Below the pieces are notes generated by a model. That model searched no databases, was not told where the DNA came from, and saw only the letters and a list, made by a program, of their open reading frames with translations. Of a DNA stretch of 21,591 nt, positions 12,507 to 19,879 are shown piece by piece. The translations under genes and the position numbers were made by a program. This DNA is from JABHQR01 sp043812455 (GTDB taxonomy: Archaea > Nanobdellota > Nanobdellia > Woesearchaeales > GW2011-AR9): positions 1 to 21,591 of the forward strand of contig JBDRMB010000005.1 of the NCBI GenBank assembly GCA_043812455.1, given 5' to 3'. How positions within the stretch are numbered: the first letter of the stretch is position 1; the number at the start of each line of letters is the position of its first letter.

Positions 12507-13475
12507 TTATTTCTTGGTATACTTCATTAAATGTTTAGTATGCTTATGTTCGTTAAGTCTACTTTTGTTAATTTCACTATGATGAGCATGGTAATGGTGA
12601 TGGAAATCTCCTTTAAACAGTTTCTTTTTGAAGTAGTTCCATTCCAATAAACCGCGATCTTTCCACATTTTTTCAATTTGTTTGTGAGCTGATTTCTTTT
12701 CCTCTCGGATAAATTTTTCTACAGCATGGACAGCATCGTTAAGCAGCCGTTCTTCTTTACCAATAACTATAGAATTACCTTTCTTTATTTGGTCTAAAAA
12801 TTCTGTAACTGTATTAGCTTTACAAATAGTTAACGAAGTTCCAAGTTCTGCTAAACAGTGACCATCAGACCCGCCAGTAAAAGGTTTTTTGATTTTTTTA
12901 CCCCATTTGATGGCTTTAATATTCATATGTCCAACACAACAACCATTAATTGCTTCTACAGCATGAATCTTCTTGACCATTTTAGCGTCAAGACCACCAG
13001 CACGCATTATGCCACAAAATCCAGGACCATAAGGATGTGGAATAGTTATCAAACATTTGTACTTGCTTGCTAAATTGATCAGTTGTTTATAGTTAAGATC
13101 AATGAACCATGGATTAGTCTTGATCCTTTGTTTCATATCTTTATCATAAAATTCTTTCAAATCTTTTGCTTTATAGAAATGTAGTAGAACGTGAACTCCG
13201 TTATGGCAAGTAACTTCCATACCAGGAATAACAAAAACATCTTTTTTGGCAAGTTTAACAGCTTTAAGTGCACCACTAATCTGGTTATGGTCAGTGAATG
13301 CCATTCCAATTTGATCTTTTTTACATTTGTTAAGAACTTGCGGAACAGTAGCTAAGCCATCAACACTGAACCTAGTATGGTAATGCATGTCAACTGCTTG
13401 ATAACCTTGTTTTTTCAATAGAGCAAGGACTGGACCTTTCAAAGCGTTAACATCTTTAAAGTAAGCTTCACTCAT
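12507..13475 (-). CDS. PHP-domain metal phosphoesterase with His-rich C-terminus
   Basis: Residues about 25-240 form a PHP phosphoesterase domain. Metal ligands are visible as H31 and H33 (DMHYHTRFSVDG, with D38), D62-H63 (AFTDHNQISG), E87 (IPGMEVTC), a later IPHPYGPG histidine and the GGSDGH motif. PHP proteins are di- or trinuclear hydrolases that act on nucleotides, phosphohistidinol or short RNA and DNA ends; the RNase AM/YciV-like branch is nearest by the FTDHN motif. The last 35 residues are unusual: nine histidines occur between 292 and 315, starting HHHYHAHH. The leader carries an AGAGGTG at 13481-13487, 5 nt before the ATG. It lies 47 nt after the VTT gene. Confidence 0.88.
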   Translation of the reverse strand: MSEAYFKDVNALKGPVLALLKKQGYQAVDMHYHTRFSVDGLATVPQVLNKCKKDQIGMAFTDHNQISGALKAVKLAKKDVFVIPGMEVTCHNGVHVLLHFYKAKDLKEFYDKDMKQRIKTNPWFIDLNYKQLINLASKYKCLITIPHPYGPGFCGIMRAGGLDAKMVKKIHAVEAINGCCVGHMNIKAIKWGKKIKKPFTGGSDGHCLAELGTSLTICKANTVTEFLDQIKKGNSIVIGKEERLLNDAVHAVEKFIREEKKSAHKQIEKMWKDRGLLEWNYFKKKLFKGDFHHHYHAHHSEINKSRLNEHKHTKHLMKYTKK

Positions 13476-13480
13476 TCTTA

Positions 13481-13516
13481 CACCTCTTTTGTTAGGATTA
13501 ATTTAAGGATATAAAA
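13481..13516 (-). promoter_or_regulatory. Promoter and Shine-Dalgarno region of the PHP gene
   Basis: AGAGGTG at 13481-13487 precedes the ATG by 5 nt. A minus-strand TTTTATATC at 13508-13516 would start transcription at about 13487, right at the ribosome-binding site. The gene can therefore have its own message, although read-through from upstream is also possible. Confidence 0.45.
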
Positions 13517-13522
13517 AATTAT

Positions 13523-14059
13523 CTAAATCAACCTGGCCAAATATGCCCAAAGAATAAACCTTGGTATCCGAGTTACTAAAGAAAGAACAATGAACAAACT
13601 TAACTTCATTCGATAAATTCCTGATAGCCAACATACCGCACTGTAAGGTACTGGAGATAATGCTCCAAACAAAACTGCGTAAGGACCCCACCTTTTAAAC
13701 AATTCTCTGCCCCTCTCAACATGTTTATCACCAAACAGATCTCGAAAACCATTACTACCAATTCTTCTTCCAATCAAATGGTCAATGATTCCTGCAATTA
13801 CACTAGATATTCCTGCAATTACTGCAATTAAAATAAAATCTTCACTGATCAAACTTGTACTGAAAACAATTACATCAGGAGATATTGGTTGAATAACAAA
13901 ATCCATGATAATAACTATCGGCGCAATGCCTAGCAGGCCATACTGAGCAAGTAAAGTGTTACTAGTATCTTTAAACATTGAAAAAAATATAACAAATAAA
14001 ATGCTGAGAATAATAATTGTGCTGATACTTATGATTGTAATTACTTTTTTCTTTTCCAT
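13523..14059 (-). CDS. VTT/DedA-family membrane protein (YqaA-like)
   Basis: The 178-residue protein has an N-terminal TM helix (about 6-30) and several later hydrophobic segments. In between is the VTT (SNARE-associated, DedA) core with re-entrant character: RWGPYAVLFGALSPVPYSAV...SGIYRM. The glycine- and proline-containing part (SPVPYSAVCWLSG) matches the YqaA/DedA pattern at the conserved second half of the domain. DedA-type proteins act as lipid scramblases or transporters for membrane homeostasis. It overlaps the preceding small gene by 19 bp, which indicates translational coupling in the same transcript. Confidence 0.82.
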   Translation of the reverse strand: MEKKKVITIISISTIIILSILFVIFFSMFKDTSNTLLAQYGLLGIAPIVIIMDFVIQPISPDVIVFSTSLISEDFILIAVIAGISSVIAGIIDHLIGRRIGSNGFRDLFGDKHVERGRELFKRWGPYAVLFGALSPVPYSAVCWLSGIYRMKLSLFIVLSLVTRIPRFILWAYLARLI

Positions 14060-14307
14060 TTATATCCTTTGTAAGTCTTACCATGAAAACAAATTTTTAT
14101 TGGTTTGTTAAGAAATCGTAGTCTCACAAAATTCCTGATACCCATCCACATTGGAACATCATCATAATTACCTTTTTTCCATTCACTGTTCCACCAACAT
14201 TTACCAGTATGCTTGATATCCCTTGTATGCCATTTATCGTAAGGGCAATGTTTACAGATATAATTCAAATGTAACTTGATCCATGCTTTCTTGATAAAGT
14301 TGCTCAT
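14041..14307 (-). CDS. Small Trp-rich Cys/His protein of unknown function
   Basis: This 88-residue basic protein contains seven tryptophans (8 percent) and a C18-H20-C21...H27...H33...C37 cluster that could hold a metal ion, with C73 and H75 further on. The C-terminus is Lys-rich (YKWKRKK). It has no signal peptide or long hydrophobic stretch. Its ATG overlaps the TGA of the SDR gene (ATGA), and its end overlaps the VTT start by 19 nt, so both neighbours are translationally coupled. The arrangement argues that it is a real protein whose product is needed with the SDR and the VTT membrane protein. I cannot name a family. Confidence 0.65.
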   Translation of the reverse strand: MSNFIKKAWIKLHLNYICKHCPYDKWHTRDIKHTGKCWWNSEWKKGNYDDVPMWMGIRNFVRLRFLNKPIKICFHGKTYKGYKWKRKK

Positions 14308-15038
14308 GGTAGAATGAAATTACTTACTCGCTTAAAAAAGTTTCTTAAACGATAGTACTGGACCGAGAATTGGTTCCTAGAAGCGATAGCCACCAAGTAC
14401 TGGGCAATATCTTTTGCACTTAACATCTGCCGGCCAGAAGGTTTATTCTGATAATCTTTAAAAAATTCAGTTTTGATCCTTGCTGGAAAAATCATAGAAA
14501 CTTTAATACCTTTTTTCCAGAGTTCTAATCTTAACGAACGTTTGAATCCAGTAACAGCATGTTTTGAGGAACAGTATGCACTGTAGCCTGGGGCACCGTA
14601 AATCCCTGCAATTGATGAGATTGTGATAAGATGACCTTTAGTTTTGTTGCTTTGCATTAATCTTACTGCTTCTTGGCTGCACAAGAAAACACCTTTCAAA
14701 TTAACATTATGAACTTTGTCCCATTCTTGTTCAGTAAGTTCTAATAAGGTTTTACTCATTCCACAACCAGCATTATTGATTAAAATATTAACTCTGCCAA
14801 ACTTTTCTTTTACTTTTTGAAACAATCTTTGAACTTCTTTAGAATTGGTAACGTCAGTTTTAATAGAAATAATGTTGCTATTTATCCTTGACAGTCTGTT
14901 TTCTAGTTCTGTTAATTTTTCTAATCTTCTCGCAACCAGAACGACTTTGCTTCTTTTTTTAGCAAATTCTATTGCAGTAGCTTTACCTACACCACTGCTG
15001 GCTCCAGTAATTATTACAACTTTATTTTTTAGTTTCAT
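14304..15038 (-). CDS. Short-chain dehydrogenase/reductase (classical SDR)
   Basis: The 244-residue classical SDR has the TGASSGVG cofactor loop at 11-18, NNAG at 88-91, a catalytic Ser at 141-142 and Tyr155/Lys159 in YCSSK. R37-R38 at the end of strand 2 (LVARRLEK) suggest NADP(H) preference. Members reduce or oxidise alcohols and ketones, including sugar, lipid and quinone intermediates. It starts 15 nt after the extended SDR and shares an ATGA overlap with the 88-residue gene behind it. The operon context, with a sugar-nucleotide or sterol-like epimerase and a lipid-handling VTT protein, suggests an envelope-lipid or isoprenoid substrate, which is inferred only. Confidence 0.9.
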   Translation of the reverse strand: MKLKNKVVIITGASSGVGKATAIEFAKKRSKVVLVARRLEKLTELENRLSRINSNIISIKTDVTNSKEVQRLFQKVKEKFGRVNILINNAGCGMSKTLLELTEQEWDKVHNVNLKGVFLCSQEAVRLMQSNKTKGHLITISSIAGIYGAPGYSAYCSSKHAVTGFKRSLRLELWKKGIKVSMIFPARIKTEFFKDYQNKPSGRQMLSAKDIAQYLVAIASRNQFSVQYYRLRNFFKRVSNFILP

Positions 15039-15053
15039 TGTTTTGTTATAATT

Positions 15054-16055
15054 TTATTGACTTTTCATCCAATTATAAGTATCTTGGATGGTTTGATGGA
15101 ATGGAATTTCCATTTTCCAATTTAATTGTTGTTGTGCTTTAGAATTGTCAAAATATCTAAACTTGAACGATGAATGTAAATTGTCTGAAGTTAGTTTTGG
15201 TCGTTCTTTAGCTCTTTTTTCTAAAGCTAGCACTAATGGATAAAGAATCCTTAATGAAAATAATGGCAGTTTTCGTTTTGGAGGGTTTACTTTCAAAACT
15301 TTAGCAATGATTTCAAACTGTTTCTTGAAAGTTAAATTGTATCCTGATAACAAATAATCTTCATCTCTTTTCCCATTTTCAAGTACAGCAATTAATCCAT
15401 TAGCTACATCTCTAACATCCATAAGATTAGTCCCGCCTGGTGTGTAAAATGGAATCTGCCCATTTTTGATAGAATTTAGCAACTTTCCTGAATTGTTATG
15501 GTCTCCTGGACCTAACATTAGACCGGGATAAACAACGTTTAGGTTAATTCCTTTTCGATTTTGGATAAGTTCTTTGTCAGCTAAATATTTAGAAAGCATG
15601 TAATACTTTTTGTACCTCTGCGCAATTTTCCAATTGAACTTAAACTCTTCATTAATGGCTTGGTGTTTTTTATTATTGTAACCTAACGCTGCAACTGAAC
15701 TGATATGAATGAAACGTTTAACTTTATTATTTTTGGCTGCTTGAAAAACGTTTTTTGAACCTTTAACATTAACACTAAACAATTTGTCTTTATCTTTGAT
15801 CCAGAAAGAAACTATTCCAGCTAAATGGAAAACAACATCAATATCTTTGAACTCGTTTTTAATCTCATCATAATTGCAAATATTTTTTCCTAAACCGTAT
15901 GTTACTCGTTTATCTTTCTTGAAACTGTGGATTGGTTGAGGATTGTCAAAAAGGTCCAGAAGTTTGATTTTGGCTTGAGGATACTTTTCTAATAATTGTT
16001 TGGTAAGATGTTGCCCAAGGAACCCGCAACCTCCAGTTATGAGAATATTTTCCAC
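15054..16055 (-). CDS. NAD-dependent epimerase/dehydratase (extended SDR, HpnA/3beta-HSD-like)
   Basis: The 333-residue extended SDR begins with ENILITGGCGFLGQHL, whose GxxGxxG (about 8-14) binds NAD. S120 and the catalytic Y152/K156 (YYMLSK) complete the active site. The PGLMLGPGDH segment and the LMDVRDVANG block are typical of the 3beta-hydroxysteroid/dihydroflavonol and HpnA-type sugar-epimerase subgroup. The start codon is GTG; a minus-strand TATA box is centred about 26 nt upstream, consistent with a leaderless GTG message. It is the first gene of a tightly packed transcript with the SDR (15 nt), the 88-residue gene and the VTT gene. Confidence 0.88.
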   Translation of the reverse strand: MENILITGGCGFLGQHLTKQLLEKYPQAKIKLLDLFDNPQPIHSFKKDKRVTYGLGKNICNYDEIKNEFKDIDVVFHLAGIVSFWIKDKDKLFSVNVKGSKNVFQAAKNNKVKRFIHISSVAALGYNNKKHQAINEEFKFNWKIAQRYKKYYMLSKYLADKELIQNRKGINLNVVYPGLMLGPGDHNNSGKLLNSIKNGQIPFYTPGGTNLMDVRDVANGLIAVLENGKRDEDYLLSGYNLTFKKQFEIIAKVLKVNPPKRKLPLFSLRILYPLVLALEKRAKERPKLTSDNLHSSFKFRYFDNSKAQQQLNWKMEIPFHQTIQDTYNWMKSQ

Positions 16056-16075
16056 ACAATTGTTTTGGTTAAGGA

Positions 16076-16085
16076 GCTTTAAAAG
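16076..16085 (-). promoter_or_regulatory. TATA box for the extended SDR operon
   Basis: CTTTTAAAGC is centred 25-26 nt from GTG 16055. It drives the transcript through at least the VTT gene. Confidence 0.55.
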
Positions 16086-16164
16086 GATTTATCTACTAGG
16101 ATATAAAGATAAGAATGTATTTACTCCATGCGACACCACTAATCAGTAACAATATTTGGAAAGG

Positions 16165-16172
16165 TTTATAAA
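16165..16172 (+). promoter_or_regulatory. TATA box for the gene at 16196
   Basis: TTTATAAA, with AAGG as BRE-like flank, is centred about 27 nt from the ATG. Confidence 0.6.
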
Positions 16173-16185
16173 TCCAGCTTGGATT
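16171..16185 (+). promoter_or_regulatory. Candidate operator AATCCA-N3-TGGATT downstream of the TATA box
   Basis: AATCCA (16171-16176) and TGGATT (16180-16185) are perfect inverted 6-bp arms with a 3-bp centre. They overlap the last bases of the TATA box and lie upstream of the expected start site, a classic archaeal repressor position. No regulator gene is adjacent, so the protein is unknown. Confidence 0.45.
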
Positions 16186-16195
16186 AATATAATTA

Positions 16196-17281
16196 ATGAA
16201 CTCAAAAGTCCTTGTAATTGCTGGTACTCACACTCGTGAAAATGAATATTCTCACGCTGTAGCTGATCGGTTGGTTGCTCATTATGCTGCTGGTGCTTGT
16301 GACCAGAGATTTTATGGAATTGATGGTGCTCGGGAAGGTGAACTTTGGCATTTGGATGAACAGTTAGCTGTTGCTAAGATTCATAAGGTTGGGCATAGCT
16401 CTAAAGAATATTTAAGAACTTTAGAAAAAGATGAATTAGTTGAGTTAGCAGATTTTGCTCTAAGGCATCGTAAAAGTAGAACTCCACCAGGTGTTGATAG
16501 CCGAGTTGGAATGAGAGGTCATTGGACCACTATACATGACAATTTGTTAGCTGCAACTAATCCCTCATTATATATTGACTTACATAGTTTTCATGAAGGT
16601 TCAGATTCTGATGGTATTGGATTATATATTAAACCTCATATTGAAGTTGGCAAAGATGAATCAAGTCCTAAATTAGAATCACTAAGAGCAGCATTACACA
16701 ATGCAAAAAAAGATTTGCCTGATTTTTTTGGAGATCATTCTGAAGATTATGAAAGTGGACATCTCAACAGAATGTTGGGAGGTCATGACATTTCTATTTT
16801 ACACAATAAGATTTACCAGTTAGGATACAATCTTGAAAGATTCAGATTTAGGTTAAGAGGGAGATTGCCAGAAGGTGAGAAATCTTTGGGCACAATATTA
16901 ATGAGGGCAGCATTAATAAGAGGACCTTTAGTAAATCAATTAATTGATGAAATTAAAGACCAAAATAACAGCGGAAATAAGGACTGGAAGAGGGAGAGGG
17001 TGGAAGCGCTTGAAAGGCTTGTTCTGAATAGCAAAGAAGCTTTAGTTGATCTAATCAACAGAACTGAGCGCGATCCAAAATTAAGGGAAGACGCTGCAAA
17101 GAAGAAGAGAAGAGTACATAGTTATGACTTTTATGATTCTTGGCAGCTTGTTGGTAATGATCATACTGGTAGATATCCTGATCACCTTATGTTCGAAGCA
17201 ATCCATTGGCAAGAACGGCAACAGCAAGCAACTGTAAAATTTATTGTAAATTATTTAGTTCCTGAGTTAAGACAAGAATAG
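16196..17281 (+). CDS. M14/AstE-like zinc hydrolase
   Basis: The 361-residue protein resembles the zinc carboxypeptidase-like group that includes succinylglutamate desuccinylase and aspartoacylase. The HxxE zinc pair is H12-E15 (AGTHTRE), and the third ligand is H130 in YIDLHSFHEG. A possible catalytic Glu lies near the end (HLMFEAIHW, about 335-343). The middle is rich in acidic and basic residues, with a Lys/Arg stretch at 256-300. The N-terminus has no signal peptide, so it acts inside the cell. Members remove acyl groups or C-terminal amino acids; the substrate cannot be told. The leaderless promoter with an overlapping palindrome suggests regulated expression. The 96-residue gene follows 40 nt later with its own TATA box. 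Confidence 0.68.
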   Translation: MNSKVLVIAGTHTRENEYSHAVADRLVAHYAAGACDQRFYGIDGAREGELWHLDEQLAVAKIHKVGHSSKEYLRTLEKDELVELADFALRHRKSRTPPGVDSRVGMRGHWTTIHDNLLAATNPSLYIDLHSFHEGSDSDGIGLYIKPHIEVGKDESSPKLESLRAALHNAKKDLPDFFGDHSEDYESGHLNRMLGGHDISILHNKIYQLGYNLERFRFRLRGRLPEGEKSLGTILMRAALIRGPLVNQLIDEIKDQNNSGNKDWKRERVEALERLVLNSKEALVDLINRTERDPKLREDAAKKKRRVHSYDFYDSWQLVGNDHTGRYPDHLMFEAIHWQERQQQATVKFIVNYLVPELRQE

Positions 17282-17290
17282 TTGCAAAAA

Positions 17291-17299
17291 CTTATTAAA
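17291..17299 (+). promoter_or_regulatory. TATA box for the gene at 17322
   Basis: CTTATTAAA is centred 27 nt before the ATG. Confidence 0.5.
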
Positions 17300-17321
17300 C
17301 TAATTTCTCTATAACATTATT

Positions 17322-17612
17322 ATGGACTCTTTACCAAAAGCAATGTTGAAATATTTGGCACATGAGGCTTGTGATTATTTACACCACCTAGCTGATCTGC
17401 CAAAAGAAAAGTTAAGAAAAATTGTTCCAAAAGCAAGTCCATTAGAAGTTATGGTGAATGTTGCTAAAAAAGTCAACCTGAAAAGGTTTGTACCAGATCC
17501 AACAGAAGGGAGTTATGAATTTGAATTGGATATTGAAATGCTACCAAAATTTGGTTATTATTTAGAAGTTGAAGGTAATGCCCACTTAAGAAGAAATGAT
17601 GATTATAATTAA
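17322..17612 (+). CDS. Small hypothetical protein
   Basis: I do not recognise this 96-residue protein. It starts with a short helical half (residues about 1-50, KYLAHEACDYLHHLADLP) with three histidines, and has a beta-like second half (SYEFELDIEMLPKFGYYLEVEG). There is no signal peptide or membrane segment. Its own TATA box 27 nt upstream argues that it is genuinely transcribed. It is convergent with the aIF2-gamma gene, whose stop lies 8 nt away. Confidence 0.6.
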   Translation: MDSLPKAMLKYLAHEACDYLHHLADLPKEKLRKIVPKASPLEVMVNVAKKVNLKRFVPDPTEGSYEFELDIEMLPKFGYYLEVEGNAHLRRNDDYN

Positions 17613-17620
17613 TTAAATTC

Positions 17621-18967
17621 TTATTTCAATATCCCATAACCAATCAATCTAAACCGGTCACCAATTCTTCGAGAAATTGTTACTCGTTCGCCAGCATCTG
17701 CTACAATTGGTTTCTTCAACACACATACAGTGTTCTTCTTGGATGGGTCTAAAACAACACCGACAGTTACAGAAGAATTAACGTTAAGCATTAAAGGTTC
17801 ATTTTTAGCTAAAGGTTTTACTTCCATATCTTCCTTAGAACCAACTACTCGTTCTAACAAGTTGGTATCAAGTTTAATTTGGTATTGAACTTCTGGTAAG
17901 GTTCCTGGTTTTCCTACTAACGAACCAGTTAATGAATCTGATTTAACTATGCAAGGGTCTAAAGTAGTAGCAATTGCCATACTTCCACCGGGAGTGATTT
18001 CTTCTACAGGTGCACCGCCAGCAAATATTTGAGTAATTTTAGTTGTCAACGGTTTCCAAATTTTTTTGTTCCGTTCTTCTACCATGTAACCTGGTAAAAT
18101 TTCAATCTCATCACCAACTTTGAATGAACCTTGTTTAACAGTACCACCTAAAACTCCACCTTTAATCTCTTTTAGTTTAGTTCCGGGTCTGTTAATGTCA
18201 AACGATCTAGCAACCATCATAATCGGACCTTTTTTCAAATCTCGTTCTGGAGTTGGCATATATTCTTGAATAGCTTTTACAAGCATATCAATGTTAACGT
18301 TAGCTCGTGCAGAGATTGGAATAATTGGTGCATCTTCATATCTTGTACCTTTTAGAAATTCTTTAATCTGTTGATAATTCTTTATAGCGTTCTCTGAAGT
18401 AACTAAATCAACTTTGTTTTGAACAATAATAACTTTTTCAACTTGTGAAATTTCTAATGCCATCAAATGTTCTCTAGTTTGTGCCTGAGGACATTTTTCA
18501 TTTGCTGCAACTAACAGAATTGCTCCGTCAACAATTGCTGCTCCAGATAACATGGTTGCCATCAAACTTTCGTGTCCAGGAGAATCTACTAAACTGATCT
18601 TTCTTTGAAATTCAGCATCAGCATTACATTTGATACATTTTGGTTTGGTAGTGTAGAAGTTGCACTTTTTACAATAATAAATGTTAACGTCTGCATAACC
18701 TAATCTGATAGTAATACCTTTTTTAAGTTCTTCAGAATGAGTATCTGTCCATTTACCGGACAATCTTTCAGTTAAAGTTGTTTTACCGTGATCTACATGT
18801 CCTACTAGTGCTAAGTTAAGTTCAGGTTGAGTAGATTCTAAATTACTTTTAGTTTCTTCAGCTGCTGTTTTTTTAGTAGTTTTAGCTTTGACTGTTTTTT
18901 TAGCTGTAGTTTTCTTTTTAGCAACAGTTTCAGCTTTCTCTTCCGCAGTTTTTTTCTTCACAGGCAT
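17621..18967 (-). CDS. eif2g: Translation initiation factor aIF2 subunit gamma, with Lys-rich N-terminal extension
   Basis: The 448-residue protein is the GTPase of archaeal aIF2, which brings initiator Met-tRNA to the small ribosomal subunit. The G domain has GHVDHGKT at 56-63, DSPGH at 128-132 and NKVD near 185. A zinc-binding knuckle (C99, C102, C111, C114) sits in the switch-adjacent insertion typical of aIF2/eIF2-gamma. Domains II and III follow, including the RSFDINRPGT and GGVLGGTVKQG segments. The first 45 residues are atypical: 14 of the first 40 are Lys, with Ala and Thr making up most of the rest (KKKTTAKKTVKAKTTKKTAAEE), resembling a histone-H1-like tail. TATA spacing of 27 nt supports this start, so the extension is real. 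Confidence 0.97.
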   Translation of the reverse strand: MPVKKKTAEEKAETVAKKKTTAKKTVKAKTTKKTAAEETKSNLESTQPELNLALVGHVDHGKTTLTERLSGKWTDTHSEELKKGITIRLGYADVNIYYCKKCNFYTTKPKCIKCNADAEFQRKISLVDSPGHESLMATMLSGAAIVDGAILLVAANEKCPQAQTREHLMALEISQVEKVIIVQNKVDLVTSENAIKNYQQIKEFLKGTRYEDAPIIPISARANVNIDMLVKAIQEYMPTPERDLKKGPIMMVARSFDINRPGTKLKEIKGGVLGGTVKQGSFKVGDEIEILPGYMVEERNKKIWKPLTTKITQIFAGGAPVEEITPGGSMAIATTLDPCIVKSDSLTGSLVGKPGTLPEVQYQIKLDTNLLERVVGSKEDMEVKPLAKNEPLMLNVNSSVTVGVVLDPSKKNTVCVLKKPIVADAGERVTISRRIGDRFRLIGYGILK

Positions 18968-18990
18968 TGCTGTTTAAGAAAAGAGGGTTA

Positions 18991-18998
18991 TTTATAAA
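18991..18998 (-). promoter_or_regulatory. TATA box for aIF2-gamma
   Basis: Palindromic TTTATAAA is centred 27 nt from the ATG at 18967. There is no Shine-Dalgarno, so the message is leaderless. Confidence 0.6.
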
Positions 18999-19055
18999 GT
19001 TTTAGGGAGATTGTTTATCCCAATACTTTCTTATTTCTTTTGTAATTGTGCTTGG

Positions 19056-19772
19056 TTATCGAATATTTCTTCGATGATCTATTCTTTCAGGATTACTGTA
19101 CTCCACAAAATCCATAATAAACCTTTTCAGATAACCTTCACCTTGAAATCTTCTAGTAGAAGTAATAATCCCTTTCTCAGTTAAGAATTTGAATGGGCCT
19201 TCAGCACGCAATCTTGAAATTAAATTAACATCTTCCATTGTTTTTAAGTCTGGCCTAAATACATGACCATCTCTTTTGTATAAGGCATCTAATTGATCAT
19301 GAGTACTGAATAAACAAGCACCTGCACCATTGTTTAATTTTGGATTTACATAAGTTAAAACTTGGCTTAATCTTCCGCAAAAGTTAACCCATCCAAAATA
19401 AGCTTTTGCCCCAAAAGAATCATCATCAGGAAGAACTTTAGATTTTCCACCAACATATTTCCCTTCTAAAGCTTCAATTGCTAAACCTATTAATCCTTGT
19501 TGCATTTGTGAATCAGCATCCAAGAAAATAACAATTTCACCGTTTGCCTTTTCAAAACCTATGTTCTTTGCAAGACTTATTCCTCTTTGGTTAGTATCAT
19601 AAATGTGTGGTGTATACCTTTCAGCAACTTCTGCAGTTTTATCTGTGCAACCATTTGGTACAACAATTAATTCTAAACCATCAATTTCTTGATCAACAAC
19701 TGATCTTAAGGTTTGCTCTATGTAAAGTTCTTCATTATGTGCAGGAATTATTACTGAAGTTGAGGGCGTCAT
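19056..19772 (-). CDS. Family 2 glycosyltransferase
   Basis: The 238-residue protein is a GT-A fold glycosyltransferase. The N-terminus reads SVIIPAHNEELYIEQTLRSV, followed by the strand ELIVVPNGCTDKTAE. A DAD motif at 85-87 (FLDADS) binds the metal and nucleotide-sugar, and an ED pair lies later (LKTMEDVNLISRLR). It has no obvious membrane helix, so it works at the cytoplasmic face on lipid or glycan acceptors. The nearest genes are housekeeping, so the glycan is unknown. It has its own leaderless promoter and is divergent from the dihydrouridine synthase. Confidence 0.92.
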   Translation of the reverse strand: MTPSTSVIIPAHNEELYIEQTLRSVVDQEIDGLELIVVPNGCTDKTAEVAERYTPHIYDTNQRGISLAKNIGFEKANGEIVIFLDADSQMQQGLIGLAIEALEGKYVGGKSKVLPDDDSFGAKAYFGWVNFCGRLSQVLTYVNPKLNNGAGACLFSTHDQLDALYKRDGHVFRPDLKTMEDVNLISRLRAEGPFKFLTEKGIITSTRRFQGEGYLKRFIMDFVEYSNPERIDHRRNIR

Positions 19773-19794
19773 TTTTAGGTTAAAGGATTTTTTC

Positions 19795-19802
19795 TTTATA
19801 AA
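19795..19802 (-). promoter_or_regulatory. TATA box for the GT2 gene
   Basis: Palindromic TTTATAAA is centred 26-27 nt from ATG 19772. Confidence 0.55.
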
Positions 19803-19819
19803 CTTTTCGGTTATTTATA

Positions 19820-19829
19820 ACTCGCGAGT
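19820..19829. promoter_or_regulatory. 10-bp palindrome ACTCGCGAGT in the divergent spacer
   Basis: This perfect, GC-rich palindrome sits between the GT2 and dus promoters, upstream of both TATA boxes, in otherwise AT-rich DNA. It may be a regulator site; nothing else supports this. Confidence 0.3.
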
Positions 19830-19848
19830 AACAACAAACAATACAAAA

Positions 19849-19858
19849 CATTAAAATA
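19849..19858 (+). promoter_or_regulatory. TATA box for dus
   Basis: CATTAAAATA is centred about 27 nt before the ATG at 19880. Confidence 0.45.
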
Positions 19859-19879
19859 ACCTGCAACCAAACAATAACC

